64,000 nucleotides of DNA. Origin: Tetranychus cinnabarinus. Its lineage: Eukaryota; Arthropoda; Arachnida; Trombidiformes; Tetranychidae. Below are positions 15,145 to 28,268 of this stretch, piece by piece. Under the pieces are notes generated by a model, which was given only the letters and a program-made list of their open reading frames with translations, did not search any database and was not told the origin of the DNA. The position numbers and the translations under genes were made by a program. The stretch's first letter is position 1. Each line of letters opens with the position of its first letter. The DNA lies in contig WHVY01000001.1 of the NCBI GenBank assembly GCA_022266195.1, positions 8,866,001 to 8,930,000 on the forward strand, given 5' to 3'.

Positions 15145-16745
15145 AAAGGGTGTCAAGAAAGTAGGGTCTCAGTTTTTAAAGAGCTTCATTTGTTTTCTCG
15201 CATTGAAATTCAAGAGGTTTTTGCACTAAAATGTTTAGATGGATTCTGAGCTTTAGTTTGATACAAATTTTTCCCATTTTTGCCTACAACATGAAAAACG
15301 TACTAAAACGAACCGTTATTCTCGTGTTCGCTATTTTTGTATGAAAAATGGGAAAAATCGCTCAAAAACCGCCGCACATTTTGTATCTGATGGAATTTCT
15401 AGACGATCAATTAACCGAATGATAATGCGATATGAAAGGACGGGATCTGACGAATATAAAAGCTGCCAGGAAGGCTAAGAAGGGCTCTAGAACCTAAGAC
15501 ATTGAAAAAAATCGAAAGATTATTGGATTCAAACGTCAAAATTTTAACTCGAACTGGATGTAAGAAGCTCAAAATTCTCATATATCGTTTTCAAAAGTTG
15601 AAAAACAAGAGTGTTTTAGTTTTAGAAAAAGGTTTTAATCATTTGTTAGGCAAAAGGCTCCTAATTATAAAAAAGATCAGAGTAAAGGTGTAAAAGTTCA
15701 GCAAGAAATTTATATAATGAAATTCTTTCAAACAAGATCATTTTGATGGATGATGAGACGTATTTTTTTTAGATCCTGAGCAAATTCCTGGGTAAAAGTT
15801 TTATTCGGCTAGAAACAGAGAGTCTGTAACTGATAATGTAGGATTTAACCCAAAAATAATTTTCTACGAAATAAACAGTTTGGCAAGCCATAGATAGCTA
15901 CGGTAATGTTTCTGACCCTTACATACTATTAGGGGAGAAAATTATTAAACAATCCTGAGAGATTATCTTATACCATTTATTAAAAACATTATCATATTGC
16001 AGACGTAATTTTCTGGCCTGATTTAGCTAGCGCTCATTATCGAAAAGACGTGCTTAAATATTTAGAAAATGAAAAAATAAATTTCGTAGATAAGAAAAGC
16101 GATACTCCAAGTTTACCTCAAGCGCGACCAACTGAGAAATTCTGAGCTATTTGTAAATCTGAATATGCCAAACGGTCATCAACAAAAGACAATGTGATTG
16201 CACCAATATTTTGATCAATATAGCGAAATATAGGAAATAATAATATAATATAGGGAAAATATTCATTTTATTCATTTTCACAATGTCTTTCGTTTTCATT
16301 TTAACTTTTAATCTGTGCTCCGAAACCGAAATGTATTCTATTCTGAAAACAACTACTTCTCGTATTGCAGCAGATGGACTAGTGTTCGTTGGTTTCCAAG
16401 AGATTACTAGAGCTTCAGTTAGGTCCCACAATAGCTCACAACAAGGGAGACACCAATTTAAATTAGAATTTTACGATGGTGCAGATATGGCGATTTTCTA
16501 TATTCGTGGTGCCCCAAGATTCCATGAATTTTCTACTTGCCACATGATCCAAGCCATCATTCATAGTGAAGACATTGGGTTTATCAATACTCATCGCTCC
16601 CCTAACATGGACAGAGCTACTGTTTTTGACTATTTTACAAATCTTCTCGCGACAACTTGCCGGATTATTATTGGGGATGATATCTTTTCTCGGAATCAAG
16701 TTATGAGAAATTTAAACTTGGGACTCTACTTTCTTGACACCCTTT
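15145..16745 (+). mobile_element. Decayed Tc1/mariner-superfamily DNA transposon
   Basis: The left end (from 15145, AAAGGGTGTCAAGAAAGTAG) recurs as its reverse complement at the right end (16721-16745), giving terminal inverted repeats of about 25 bp with one or two mismatches. The 1.6-kb span matches the usual size of this superfamily. Between the ends lies a broken transposase reading left to right (about 15380-16190). It is followed by about 0.5 kb unrelated to transposase that contains an endonuclease-like frame, suggesting a nested insertion. The expected TA duplication is present on the right (16745-16746) but not recognisable on the left. Local composition is less AT-rich than the flanks. 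Confidence 0.75.
15380..16190 (+). pseudogene. Tc1/mariner transposase pseudogene
   Basis: Frame-broken remnants of all main transposase parts are visible in order. First comes a helix-turn-helix-like piece (RSINRMIMRYERTGS, about 15398-15445). Next is a linker with the KAPNYKKDQ-like stretch before the catalytic core (about 15650-15690). Then comes MDDETYF around 15745-15765 with the first catalytic Asp, followed by FWPDLASAHYRKDVLKYL from about 16008 with the second Asp. Last is ARPTEKF with the catalytic Glu near 16125-16140. A stop replaces the Trp expected after EKF (codon TGA near 16142). At least two frameshifts and several stops separate the pieces, so no active enzyme can be made. 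In this family the protein would cut at the terminal inverted repeats and insert at TA. Confidence 0.85.
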
Positions 16746-16783
16746 ATTTTCTTTCTTTTATCCATTGTGTGACCTCCACGTAA
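16283..16783 (+). pseudogene. Endonuclease/exonuclease/phosphatase-like fragment (possible non-LTR retroelement remnant)
   Basis: This is a 166-codon open frame. Its middle and end have the order expected for an AP-endonuclease-like (EEP) domain: VFVGFQEI (residues about 34-41), GADMAIFYIRGA (about 66-77), INTHRSPN (about 101-108) and IIIGDDIF (about 128-135). The last compares with the GDFN motif of non-LTR retrotransposon endonucleases. Asn is replaced, so the catalytic motif is imperfect. The upstream start and the final 20 codons are probably not original, because the reading frame runs straight through the right inverted repeat of the enclosing mariner element. No reverse transcriptase follows. 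The family call rests on motif resemblance only; it could be an unrelated chance frame. Confidence 0.4.
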
Positions 16784-16792
16784 CAATTCCGT

Positions 16793-17502
16793 TTAAGCAT
16801 GGTCGTGATCGACAGCTTGTCCACTGGAATCAGTTACCTTTTCAATGTTAGTGTTTTTGGTGGCATATTGGTTAGATTGTTGCACTTTAAAGATTGAACC
16901 ACTAATTGAATCAAGAATAACAAAATAATTAGGGAGCACACCACAATAATATACTGAAGTGAAGGGAACTGTGGTCAGTTTCTTTGTTTTTGTGGGCCGG
17001 AATAATGTTACCCTCAACTAGATTTTACTTATCTTTTTTTGTTAGAAAGCCTCATTTGTGGCAGTATTGAACCTTAAGATTATATGTCTGGCCTTGACTA
17101 AAAAAACCTTTACTTTAACCTTTGCTTGTGTTGAGTTATTTTGAAACGTGCGTGAAATAGGCACGAAGCCTTCATCCATTGCGCTAGTAATTGCGTGTCT
17201 CCCTAAAGCTCGCAGAAACTTCAATTCGAACACAATATTTTCCAATGGCACTGTTTTTTGTTCATTCTCATCTATTTGCTTTCTTTCCTCGTCAGCATAG
17301 AGTGCCATCTTCTTCATCCTCAATCGATGATGTCTCTTGTTTCACTATCATTGTTTCCACTATACCTAATCACTGCAGTCATTGCAATCACATGTACAAT
17401 TTCACGAGTTAAGAGAGTGTTGAAAAACTTCATTTTAGTTTCTAGATGTTTGTGACTGGGCCATTTTATACTACTAACGCCCAGTATACGAAGTAAGAGC
17501 AA
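16793..17502 (-). pseudogene. Unrecognised coding-like remnant in three consecutive frames
   Basis: Three adjoining minus-strand open frames (17320-17502, 17042-17323, 16793-17017) together look like one older coding region of more than 200 codons, broken by a frameshift near 17320 and by stops near 17020-17042. Composition is richer in G and C and less repetitive than flanking DNA, and the peptides are not low-complexity. Recognisable stretches such as VPFTSVYYCGVLPNYFVILD (about residues 17-36 of the last piece) do not match a family I can name. It abuts the mariner remnant, so a transposon or other inserted origin is plausible. I do not assign a function. Confidence 0.3.
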
Positions 17503-20500
17503 TATCTTAAATATATGAACTCGCGAATTTCCATGCGATGGCGTATTTTGTTGAATCAGATCATATTATCACGTAAAATCTGAACTCTTGTTGTTTTAAA
17601 ATGTACGTAAAAACCTACGTAAATTACATTTATCATGACTATCATTCAGTGAAGTGTAAAAAATCAATTTCCTCTCATTTTGTTTCAATGTTTTACACAA
17701 CATTTATGATTCAATAATTTTGGTTCGAAATCTCAACTCTCATCAAAAATGATTGACAGTTTTCAACTTTTTTCACCCTTATTCTATTCTCATGTCACTG
17801 ATAAATTGATGAAAAAAATGAAACTTTCCATCATTGCATATGCATCTAATACATTAACTCAAACATTAAACTGATGAAAAATCGTTACTTTACTTTTCAA
17901 AGTTTTTCAAAAACTCACATTTTCTCCTCATTATGTCATGTCTTGACGTACTTTATTTCAATAAAGACTTTCGAAAAGAAATTAAATCTTTAAATCTGAT
18001 TTTCAGTAGAAATAAAATCTAAATGAACCAAGTACTGAAAGTTGAATGTTTGCTGAAACTCGAACAAAAATCGAAATAAAAAGAGCAAAAAATATTGTAA
18101 TTCCGCTAAAAAACTGAACTTGAGTAATTATCCAGATGAAAATTTTCTTGAATCACTCAGTCTGTTCACAATCAAGAAACTTTTTTGTTGCTCTTTCTGT
18201 GTAGTGACTTTGGATGATGATTCATCTGATTATTTCATCCTCGAGTCAAGTTTTTGTCAAATAGTAATAGAATGAATTTGAAGATAAGACGAATTGAATT
18301 CATCGTTGCTAGGATGAGATCAACTGAGAGAGCAACAAAATTTATTTTTTTTTCTTTTCCCATAAAATTCTATCAGAGCTTTCTTGAAACTGATTTCATA
18401 TCAAGTATACAGTTTTCAAGAAACAAACCGAATACCTTTCAATGAATATGACGAATCAAAGAGCGTTAACTGTTCTCTAAAAATCAATTTCTTAAACCTT
18501 TTATATCCTAAACATCGAGTGAAAATCGTGCTGTGATTATCCTGTGCGTATGAATTCCAAGTATCATTTACTTTGCCCTTAAATTGAAATACTCTCACCT
18601 TCGATTGCCCAAGATCCGAAATCATATCTTCTCATTCAAAAAGAAAAGTGCACCAAGTAAACTTGTGATTTTTGATCAGTTTTAGAAGTAACAGAATCTC
18701 AACTCGAAAATGTGATTAAATTGGATTTGATATCGGTTTAACGGAAACGACTTTGCTCATCATGAAGATTGAATTATCTTTAGCAATCCTTTTATCGAAT
18801 CAAAAATATCATCTTTTGATGCATTCCAATTCAGTAGAGAAAAATGATTAAATTGAATTTTTCAAAAGTTTTTCCCTAGAATCTAGTTCAAAAATGATTA
18901 TAAGTTTATTTATCGTTTGTTTCATCATAACCATTCTACAATTCAATTTGAAATCTTGAAACTTTAAAACAAAATAAATATTAAATCTCAATAAACAAAC
19001 CTTGAAATATTAAACACATTCCCATAGTTACAATTGCGAAAGTTCAATATGAAGTAAAAATTTTCGTCTTGAATTGAAGCTGTCAAAACTGAAGCGAAGA
19101 ATATTTCAATGAAAATATTATCAATTGCCAAAAGGAATAGGTCAAGTTGAGGTCAGTGAAACAAGGCAGGTGATACATGTGTATGTGTCCAGAAACTTGC
19201 GATGCTTCTCTTTTATTCGTTTTTTGCATCGATTTTGTTTATTTATTTGGTCCTTGCAGTAGCCTGGGACTGTCAAGCTTTCACTCAGTAAGTTTGAATC
19301 AAGTTTCTTGTCAAAATTGGACATTTGAACGCAGAAATGAGGAAATCTGAAATTGAACCTTTTAAAATGAATTTGGCTGCAATGAAAAAAAGTAAGCTGC
19401 TGTTGAATGTTTATCTAATAGAAACTGAGTTTCCCTTTGCTTTTGATATGGGCAAGAATGACGATGTCATTTCAATTAACTCTGAAATAAATTTGCTCGG
19501 TTAAACATTAAATTAAGTAAAATTATTTATTTTCGTGTTCATATGCATGATAACGATGATTAAATTATCCGAAATTTTGATCAAAATCCATGCAATATTT
19601 ATTCTTGATCTCAGACTAATGTTGAATAGACAAATTATTTAACGACTAAATATCGTGAAAAGTTTAACATTCAACTAACATTTGATAGAACAGGCAAAAA
19701 TTGAAATAATTTTTAAACCTGAATAATTGAACTGTAATCAGTGGTTTGTGATAAACAACTGAATACCATGAGTTGAAACCAGAGCAAAATAAATTTTCAA
19801 ATTGAGTGATTATAAAAGTTGTTATTTAGCTATTGATTGTCAATTGCAATCAAATTGTATAACATCAATAAATGAATTGCATTACAGAGGCGATTTCCCC
19901 TAAGAAATGGCAGAAAATAATATCAGAGTTATATTAATTAGTCAGTCAATATTGTCAATGTTTGAGTCATGCATGGAAATAGATAGGAAATCTAACTAGA
20001 AATCTGATTGCTAATAGCTTTCCTTTTACATCCTCTACTGATATAACCTTTTCTGGTTACACTTTTTGCATCGTGACTCCCAGCACAATCCAACTCCCAG
20101 TGATATTCACTTCCAACATCCTTTCATTCCCAATTCGTCTCTCAGTGCATCTTCACTCCCAGTTATAATGTCATTCAGTTAATAATGTTTGGTATAAAAT
20201 ATTTATCTACTGTGTTGAACTAGGAAGCTACAACACTCAAGTGATCTGACTATATTTGTATTGCATCTACGTACTCGTATCTTGCTGAGCATAAACAAAG
20301 CAAAATGAAAGGTTTAGCTGCTTCGTCGTTTTTCGTTCAGTTCGCATTATTACGCTGATAAACATTATCAACTAATGCGAATCAAGAGCATCACCAGCAT
20401 TGATGAGCTTATCACAAATATAAATATTAATTGGCTTAATAACACCAATCAGCTTATTCAAGATATCAGTAGAGTGAAAAAACAGATTAGCATGATAATG

Positions 20501-23500
20501 ATCTAAGCTGAGAGCAACTTTAGCCAAGAACATGAACTTTCAAACCATTACCTGAAATAAGATAGGAATGTAAGAGCCATCAATTAATGACGATAAATTA
20601 TGAGATTATTGTATTCCAAGACAATTTCGCTCTCAACCTTGCTAAAGTTTATCTCAATTTTACACTCCCAGCATATTTCTCAGTTCACATCATTTTCATT
20701 TGCTGGATCTCCAATAAAAGTTTTCCAACATCATTTTATGTTCGTTTCATTAGCAAATGTTAAATACAATTATCATAATAAATTGACAGTTAAATTTGTA
20801 TTATTCTAAGGAATACTTTAAGCATTCCCAGCAATTCCTTTATAACCAAAACTCAACTTAAGATAAAAACAATTAATCAGAATAATAGAAGAAATAAAAG
20901 CTCGCAATGAAATTTTATGGTAAAGAGTTGAGTAAAATTGGATTTACAAGTCGACCACTGAATATAATAAATTGAAAGGAATGAAAAGTTGATTGATTAT
21001 TTGTTATCCAATTTTATCAAATCTTTTTTTCTCTTTCATTCTTCAATTGTAATCTTAAAAGATTCTTACTTTCATTTTGTATCCATTCTTGAGAACATTT
21101 TCATTCTTTGATTCCTCCTTTTTATGGGTAAACTAATTTTCTGTCAATACATTTACTTATCGTTAAACATTGATGTTCCCATCACAAGATAATATGATCA
21201 CGATAATATCATCTGACATTGAGCTCTACTTATCCCTTCCCTGAAAGAATACTGATCATATTGAAAGGTAAAGGGAATAAGAATAAAAGTGCAATATCAA
21301 TGCATCAATGCCACTTTTAATAACTCAACGTTTACTTTCATTTCATCACTTTTTCCGTTCCAATAGAACCTCATGAACATTAGAAAGAAAAGTCAACAGT
21401 TAATCATCATTAGTCGAAAGGCAATAAGACCAATGTTGACCCAACACATCCAATGAACTGAAACAAAAATTTTTCTCCAACAATTGATAGAATTTAAATT
21501 TCAAATACTTTTCCAAAAGAGCAATTTTTGATCGAGAAAATGAACATTTCATGAGAAAGGAAGAGAAAAAATTTTTCGATAAAAAAATGAAATTATCATG
21601 ACAAAAGCTGATGGTTTAATGAATAAATGTAATGAAAGAAATTGCAATGAATTTATAATCTCATAAATGTTGGACATTTGATGAAGGTTGAAAGATTTAA
21701 AGTTTAATTGTAATCGCATTAAAAAGTGTTGAAGCATTGAACAGAAAATGTTGGACTGGAATTGGATATAAAACAATTGTTACCAGTTTTATCGTGTTTG
21801 GCAAAAAGGATTAATATGTTTTGCTCGTTTGCTCTATGAAATATAAATGACTTTATTGTTCCCCAGTTAATCAAATTGTCAAATGTAATAATGAATGGTT
21901 CGAAATGTGTTGATTCCAAGCTCGTTTATTTTCACTAATTTACTCTTTGCTTCACTCATTAATTCATATTAGGTTGTAAAACATGTTTTTACTGGGTTAC
22001 CTACAGTGACCATTTGGCTTTGATAGCAAATAGACACACAACTTTGGGTGGAAACTCAGTTGAAATTATTCCCGGTAACTTGGTAACCTAATGATATTAG
22101 CTCAACAGATATAAATATGTTTTGTCCTTTGCCCTCTAAGGTTGCCAATTAGCACTGGAAATGTGGCTTCTTTATTTGGTATAAATTTATATTTAACCAG
22201 AAAAGGACACAAAAAGATGACTGCAACTGACTAAAGGCTTCATTTGACTTTCAATGACAATCTTTACACACAGCAAGAATGATGAAATTGATACGAACGT
22301 TGAAAAGATTCATTGCCTTGGTAACTGATTAAACTGATTCCCTGTTAGATTGAGATAGAAAATTCAATTACAATCTTCTGCCAAACTGTTATGAAAAGAT
22401 TGAATAAAGATTATTAAAGTTTACTTTCTTGAGCAACTTCATTAAAATGAGAAAAGTTGAAAATGTCGAAAATAAGAAAAGACTAAACAGAAATGATCTA
22501 AAAGTTCATTTTGCATTTCAATATTAATCTCATATTTCGCTTTACAATATCATTATATAAGAAGATTTTATTTTCGATAAAAAATTAAACTTTAATTATA
22601 GCAATCAACGAAAATTTTGCATTTGTTAACTTTTGACGGAACATATTTGGCTTCGTTTTATGCTTTGCTTTATAACAATTTAAGCCATGTTTATTGAGAA
22701 AATTGGATTTCAATATAAATCTAATATTTCTAGTTTGAAAGATTTACAAAAACTAAAGTTACGACTGAACGAAAAGTGACTTTTGCTTTTTAAACGAAAA
22801 TTTCATTTTCTTAACCATCTTGAACAAGTTAGGTTTAGTTTTGTTGTTTAATTTATATCGATTGAATGTAACTTGAGAATTGGAAAAAATAATAGAAATT
22901 TATTTTGGGTTTTATGTAAATTGATTTCGATGTTTATTGTTCTGACGACTGTCAGTTGAACCCAGTTTTAGATTTGCCTTGAAGCAAATAAGAGATTCGT
23001 TGGGTTGCCATTAGAACTAATTGAAAATGAAATTAATGAATTTTTCGGTTCTCTGGAATAAGTGCCTTCCATTGATGAAAATGCTGTTTGATTGTTGATC
23101 TTTAACCTGTTGATTAATATTGATTATCAATCTGTTGATCATTAGAATTGAATTGTTTACAAGTTGTTCATTAAGGTGAACTAGTATGGAATGTAAAAAG
23201 AAAATTAATTCCACTTAACTCTTCAATTGATTGAGAGTCTAATAAGTTATCATCATTATTTCTAATTAGTTACTCCATTTGTTTGTTTTCATTTGGCAAC
23301 TCAATTTGGTTCGTTGGAACTTTTCGTTTTCTCTCTTTTTTTCTCAGCCTTTTTCCAACTGATTTTCAATTGAATCTCAAGGGTCAATAATGCTTAAAGG
23401 ATAAAAACGTTGTTGTTTCCTTATTCACCAGAAACATTCAAATGAACACAGAAAAAGGTACAATTGATGTTGATAAAAATCATTTTCCTAATTACCAATT

Positions 23501-26500
23501 CATTTCTTTACCATCTTTTGCCAAGCCAACTGCTGCTTCCATTTATTTCATCGAATGTTCAACCTCAGGATAAAACAATTTTCCACGTCTATTATTCTAA
23601 TCCATGTTGTAATGGAAAACTTGATGACTCGAAAGATTCATCGCTTTAATCAGACAACAGTTGGACAGAATCGAGAGTTGAACAAACAGAAAATGCAAAA
23701 GTGTAGCGAAATTGAACAATTTTCCAAGATTTTCGACTTTTAATGAAAATTGAAATTGAATTTTTAGAAATCTTTTTTTTCTCTCAAAGAATTTAATTTA
23801 AAATTGAGTTTGCTTCAGTGTTGGCATGAGAAAAGTTTTCGATTCAATGATATTCACTCCAGATGTTTACAGTGAAACTCGAGCTTCTTTCGATGTAACT
23901 TGCTTGTTGACAATTTCATTTTACCTTTTGCTCAAGGCAAGAATCATTTGCCTCGAGTAACTTCAAAACTCGAGTTTCCAAGTAAATGAGTTTAATCACG
24001 ACAAGAGATTAAATTCAATAATGATCTATTGACTTTTAATTTGTCAATCATACAAAAGATCAACATCCATGATTGGAAGTTAATTTCTTCACAAATAGAG
24101 TTAATCATGAAGTTGAAAGCAATTCCAGATCAAGATTGATCCAATTTCCAGTTCGAAAGTTGTTCATCATTGCAGATGAAGTTGATGATCTTTGCCATAA
24201 AGACATTGACTTTGTAGATGCAAACAGATCTCAGATGAAGGTTCGGATCGAAGCTTATTTCTTGAACTCATTTGCAATTATCATGAACTTTACCTTTAGA
24301 GTCATCAGTGTCATCTAGTGTTTGATATAATGAACAAAGGTTGATCCATTAATTGTTTCAAGACCATGAAAGGCTTTTGACGAAAGCGACCAGGAAAAGG
24401 AGAAAAAGTCGATAAATCTCTTTCCATTGTTATACATTTGGAGCAACAATTATCTCTCAAGTGCATTAAAGTTACTTTTCACTGTCACTGATGCTGTTTT
24501 TATGTTGGTCCATTGTTTCAATTCATTGTTTTCCAAGCTCTCATGAGAAATTCATTGAAACATTTCAACAAAACAAATGGTAAAACCAAAGAGTAAACAC
24601 ACAGACGAAGAGAGAGACAAACATCTGCCAAACTAATCATATTTTCAGTTAATTAATTCCCTTCAACGAAAAGCAATAAAGACAAAAACTGACAATAAAA
24701 CAGTTTACATTTCAATTAGAAATTATTTCATCGCTAAATTAGTAAATTTTTTCACAATAAAATGGCTAAAAATAGTGTGAACTTTGTCTGCGAAACAAAT
24801 CGAGCAAAGCAATTAGCGAAAAGACTAAAAATTTCAATTCATTCAACTTTGTCAATTAAAAACAGAAATTATTTTACTTTCATTTGCAACTTGGAAAAGC
24901 AAAGCTTGTTCATTGCAACTGGAAAAAATCACTTAACCAAAGTATTAACCAAACTCTATTTGGGTTAATCATATTGAACAAGAATAAATCTCAATTAGAG
25001 CGAAATGCATTATGCAAAATTGAATCAAAGTTATAATAGTTTTTACTCTTTTTTCTGGTTGAATTTCAAGAGTTTTTGTTTCCAACTTTGCAGTTGATCA
25101 ACTCTTGAACTTTGAATTTGCAATGATTCATTAAACGAAAATAAAGAAGCGATAATTGACCATTGAAAATGGATATTAATATTAATAACAGTGTTCAATT
25201 GAACAGTTGAAATGTATTTATCTTCAACATTCACAAGTAATAATAATGATGATAATGTTAATGGAAATGGTAACAACTTTTGGGTGAAGAAGAAGGCAAT
25301 TCAATGAACACCAATTTACAAATATATTTATGTACATTTGCAGTTTGCTTTTTGCTTTGCGCCATTTTTCATGTTTCAATAGACATGTCATGAAAGATGG
25401 ATTAATCCTGATGAAGATTAAACAATCGACCGAGACAACTTTATTTTCCTCTTTCAGCTTTTCTCTTAATTCACATTCAACTCATGATAAATATCGTTTC
25501 CTATTACAAATGTTATCAATATCATTTATTAAATTTGTGCTTCTTCTTTGCCTTAAAACTCTGCGCAACTATCACTCAAGCGAACGATGAGTTCTGTAAA
25601 AGAAAGTTCAAATGATGGGAAAACATTCAACTTGTAATTTGAATGTAACTTATAACATTTCACAGCGAGTCAAGATGTAAAGTTATTGTATCTTTCGGCA
25701 TTCAATGAAATTTTTATTGGTTTTTACGTTTTTTTGAGCTAACAGACTGAGCGTTGGAATTCGAATGATAAATCCGTAATGCATCGGTTCAGTGTTCATC
25801 TTATATGTAATGGTTTGTTCTTGATTAGTTCGCTTCTTCTACTTTCTCGAAAATCATTGTTTTCGTTTGGTTCAAACTTAGTTCAACTCTTTTAATCATT
25901 TTGCTTCGGAGGCGAAGATTGATTATTTTTGCATTTTGCTTTTTCATTCATGGTGTTACAACAATTTGCTTTGATGCTCAAGAAACTTAAAGTCATCAAT
26001 AAGATTTAGTAAGATTTCAATAGAGTTTATTCAACCCTTGATAGTACATTTTGGCAATCAATTTGGTTTCAACTTTTGTTACATTGTATTAATTCATTTA
26101 TATTGTCTCAAGTTTATTGAGACACAAAAATACTTGACAATGGCTTATAAGCTCTAACTGAAAGTGACCCAAATTGATAACCGTTAAGCCTTTAAGCTGC
26201 AACTTTGGTCACAAGAAATGTATATTTCATTATATCCAAACATGAGAAACAAGTAAAAAAGAAAGGCTAAATTCACAATTTGCTGGTAAAACCAGAAACT
26301 TTGGTATCGGAGAAAGTTTTCAATCAGCACTTTTCTCGTCTTCGCAGCTTTGATTTACACTCAATGTTGTTGTCTTATTGTGTCTCGAACATCTCATCTT
26401 GCAATAATTCAATCAATTAGATGGAAAGTCACAGCTCGCCAACCATTGCAGACTGAAAGTTAACAAAATTTTAATTTGGACATTTCAAGTCAAGTAAATT

Positions 26501-26948
26501 CTTATTTAAAACATTATTTGGCTTTGGAGAATAGTTTCAGTGAATATCGGTTCACTTGCTGGGACCATTTCACTAAGGTTTAGGTTTGATGATGGGATGA
26601 ATGTTTCACAAAGTAACTTTTTATAACCAATCTAATGGCGAGAAGAGGAAGTAGGTTGAAGTCGAGACAAAAGACTTTTATTAAATAGCTTCATAACAAA
26701 CCTTATCGTGTTCATCATGAAACTTCATTTTGTTCACGTTGTCGTTTGATCAATTTACGGATTTCATTTTATCGCTTGTTTGCATACCAAGTCGAGTCAT
26801 TATGTTTGTCATACTGCAAAACTTCATGTTTTGAGGTAAATAAAATTACATTTAGAGTATATTTTGCTATTGACAATGGATTCGCACCTTGTTTGTGAAC
26901 AAATAATGATTAATTAGAGCTATAGAAAGGAAAAAATAAGTGAAGGTT
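17503..26948. other. Gene-poor AT-rich interval with one ACTCCCAG motif array
   Basis: No supported gene. A possible 28-nt micro-exon at 19260-19287 has a good acceptor (TTTGGTCCTTGCAG) and a donor (GTAAGTTTG), but its coding content is not testable here. ACTCCCAG-type motifs recur at roughly 12-17 bp spacing from about 20074 to 20163 (see repeat entry). From about 26800 the sequence is the left flank of the first tRNA-Asn duplication unit. Confidence 0.45.
20074..20163. repeat. Degenerate ACTCCCAG motif array
   Basis: The sequence carries five or six copies of an ACTCCCAG-like word (for example near 20076, 20093, 20109, 20126, 20140 and 20155), mostly 16-17 bp apart. Spacing is less regular than in the related array at 38.4 kb, which carries the reverse complement. 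Its function is unknown. Confidence 0.5.
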
Positions 26949-27022
26949 CGTCACTGGGTGGGCTTGAACCACCAACCTTTTGGTTAACAGCCAAACGCGC
27001 TAACCAATTGCGCCACAGTGAC
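26949..27022 (-). tRNA. tRNA-Asn (anticodon GTT), copy 1
   Basis: This 74-nt gene folds as a full cloverleaf: acceptor GTCACTG paired with CAGTGAC, D arm GCGC/GCGC, anticodon stem TTTGG/CCAAA around CTGTTAA (anticodon GTT), and T arm GGTGG/CCACC with loop TTCAAGC. The discriminator is G. Internal pol III A and B boxes are intact. A run of six T on the minus strand lies about 12-17 bp downstream. This copy alone has C at the last acceptor pair, giving G-C; the other six have T there, giving G-U. Confidence 0.97.
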
Positions 27023-27597
27023 TTCGTTAGTTCGATGATGCTATCCAAAGAAATGATGCTGATTTGCAGGCAAAATTGCTGACATCTTCATTCAAAGACT
27101 ACGAAGTCAATGGCTCTAAAACTTTACTAGTTTCTCAGTTTGTTTGGAGTTAGCAAACCAATCTTCCGATTAATTTTCGTTTAAATTCTCACGCAAAACC
27201 TGTGATGAAACTAAGGTAATGCAAATATGATAGAATGAAGTTATTGTTTTGAACAGGAATCAGGTTAAATAAAATTTATCATTCGTTTCAACTACCAGTT
27301 TGCATTCACTTTGTGGTAATTCTTAGTAATGTAAAATGTTCTGCTGCTTATTCTCGCACTGCTACTTCAGACAGGTTTTAACCTGCAAAAAATATTGATT
27401 TGTAGATTGGGTTCCAGGTATATTGACAGTCGCAAGATTAAACGATTGCAAGTTTGTTGACTACAAAACTTTTCAAACCATTCTAGTTTCAAACTTGGGT
27501 TTCTTCGAGGAAAACTCTTTCCTTGTTAGTTGAAATTCATCTGTTCTGACGTTGAGACTTTAATGTCAGACGAAACGAAAAAAAATAAGTGTATGTT

Positions 27598-27671
27598 CGT
27601 CACTAGGTGGGCTTGAACCACCAACCTTTTGGTTAACAGCCAAACGCGCTAACCAATTGCGCCACAGTGAC
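27598..27671 (-). tRNA. tRNA-Asn (anticodon GTT), copy 2
   Basis: The cloverleaf and anticodon match copy 1, with a G-U pair at the base of the acceptor stem. A run of eight T on the minus strand follows within about 15 bp. The gene is the left arm of a palindrome with copy 3, so the two are transcribed divergently from matching 5' flanks about 510 bp apart. Confidence 0.97.
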
Positions 27672-28181
27672 TTCGTTAGTTCGATGATGCTATCCAAAGG
27701 TGTCATTCATAAACTTATTAATCTTTTCTGATAAAATCTTTAAACTATTCAAGGTGAAGAACATGCCACAGCAGATAGCACGGAATCGCTGACAGGTGCA
27801 ATAAATAATACTAAGCAAAGAGTTTCTCTTTTCAACAAACTAATGTGCTAATGAACAATTCTTATTTTGTTCGTGTTACTAATCGACGCTAATAACTTTA
27901 CTTTATTCACATTATTCCAACTTTGTCATAAGATTTTCTTTGTAAAAGCTTATACAAAAAGTTTCTACGATGTTAGTTTTTCTAACACCAAGAAACTTAA
28001 CAACTCACATACTTTTAGAACCCCTTGACTTAGCACTCTGTTAAGACGGTGTCAGCTTATTTATGCTTAGAAACAAGTCTGAAGTGTCATGTTCTTCACC
28101 TTGAATAGTTTACAGATTTTATCAGAAAAGATTTATGTGTTTATGAATTACACCTTTGGATAGCACCTCTGATCTAACGAA

Positions 28182-28255
28182 GTCACTGTGGCGCAATTGG
28201 TTAGCGCGTTTGGCTGTTAACCAAAAGGTTGGTGGTTCAAGCCCACCTAGTGACG
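28182..28255 (+). tRNA. tRNA-Asn (anticodon GTT), copy 3
   Basis: A full cloverleaf with anticodon GTT at 28216-28218. Six T at about 28268 serve as terminator. The 5' flank is the inverted counterpart of the 5' flank of copy 2. Confidence 0.97.
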
Positions 28256-28268
28256 AACATACACTTAT

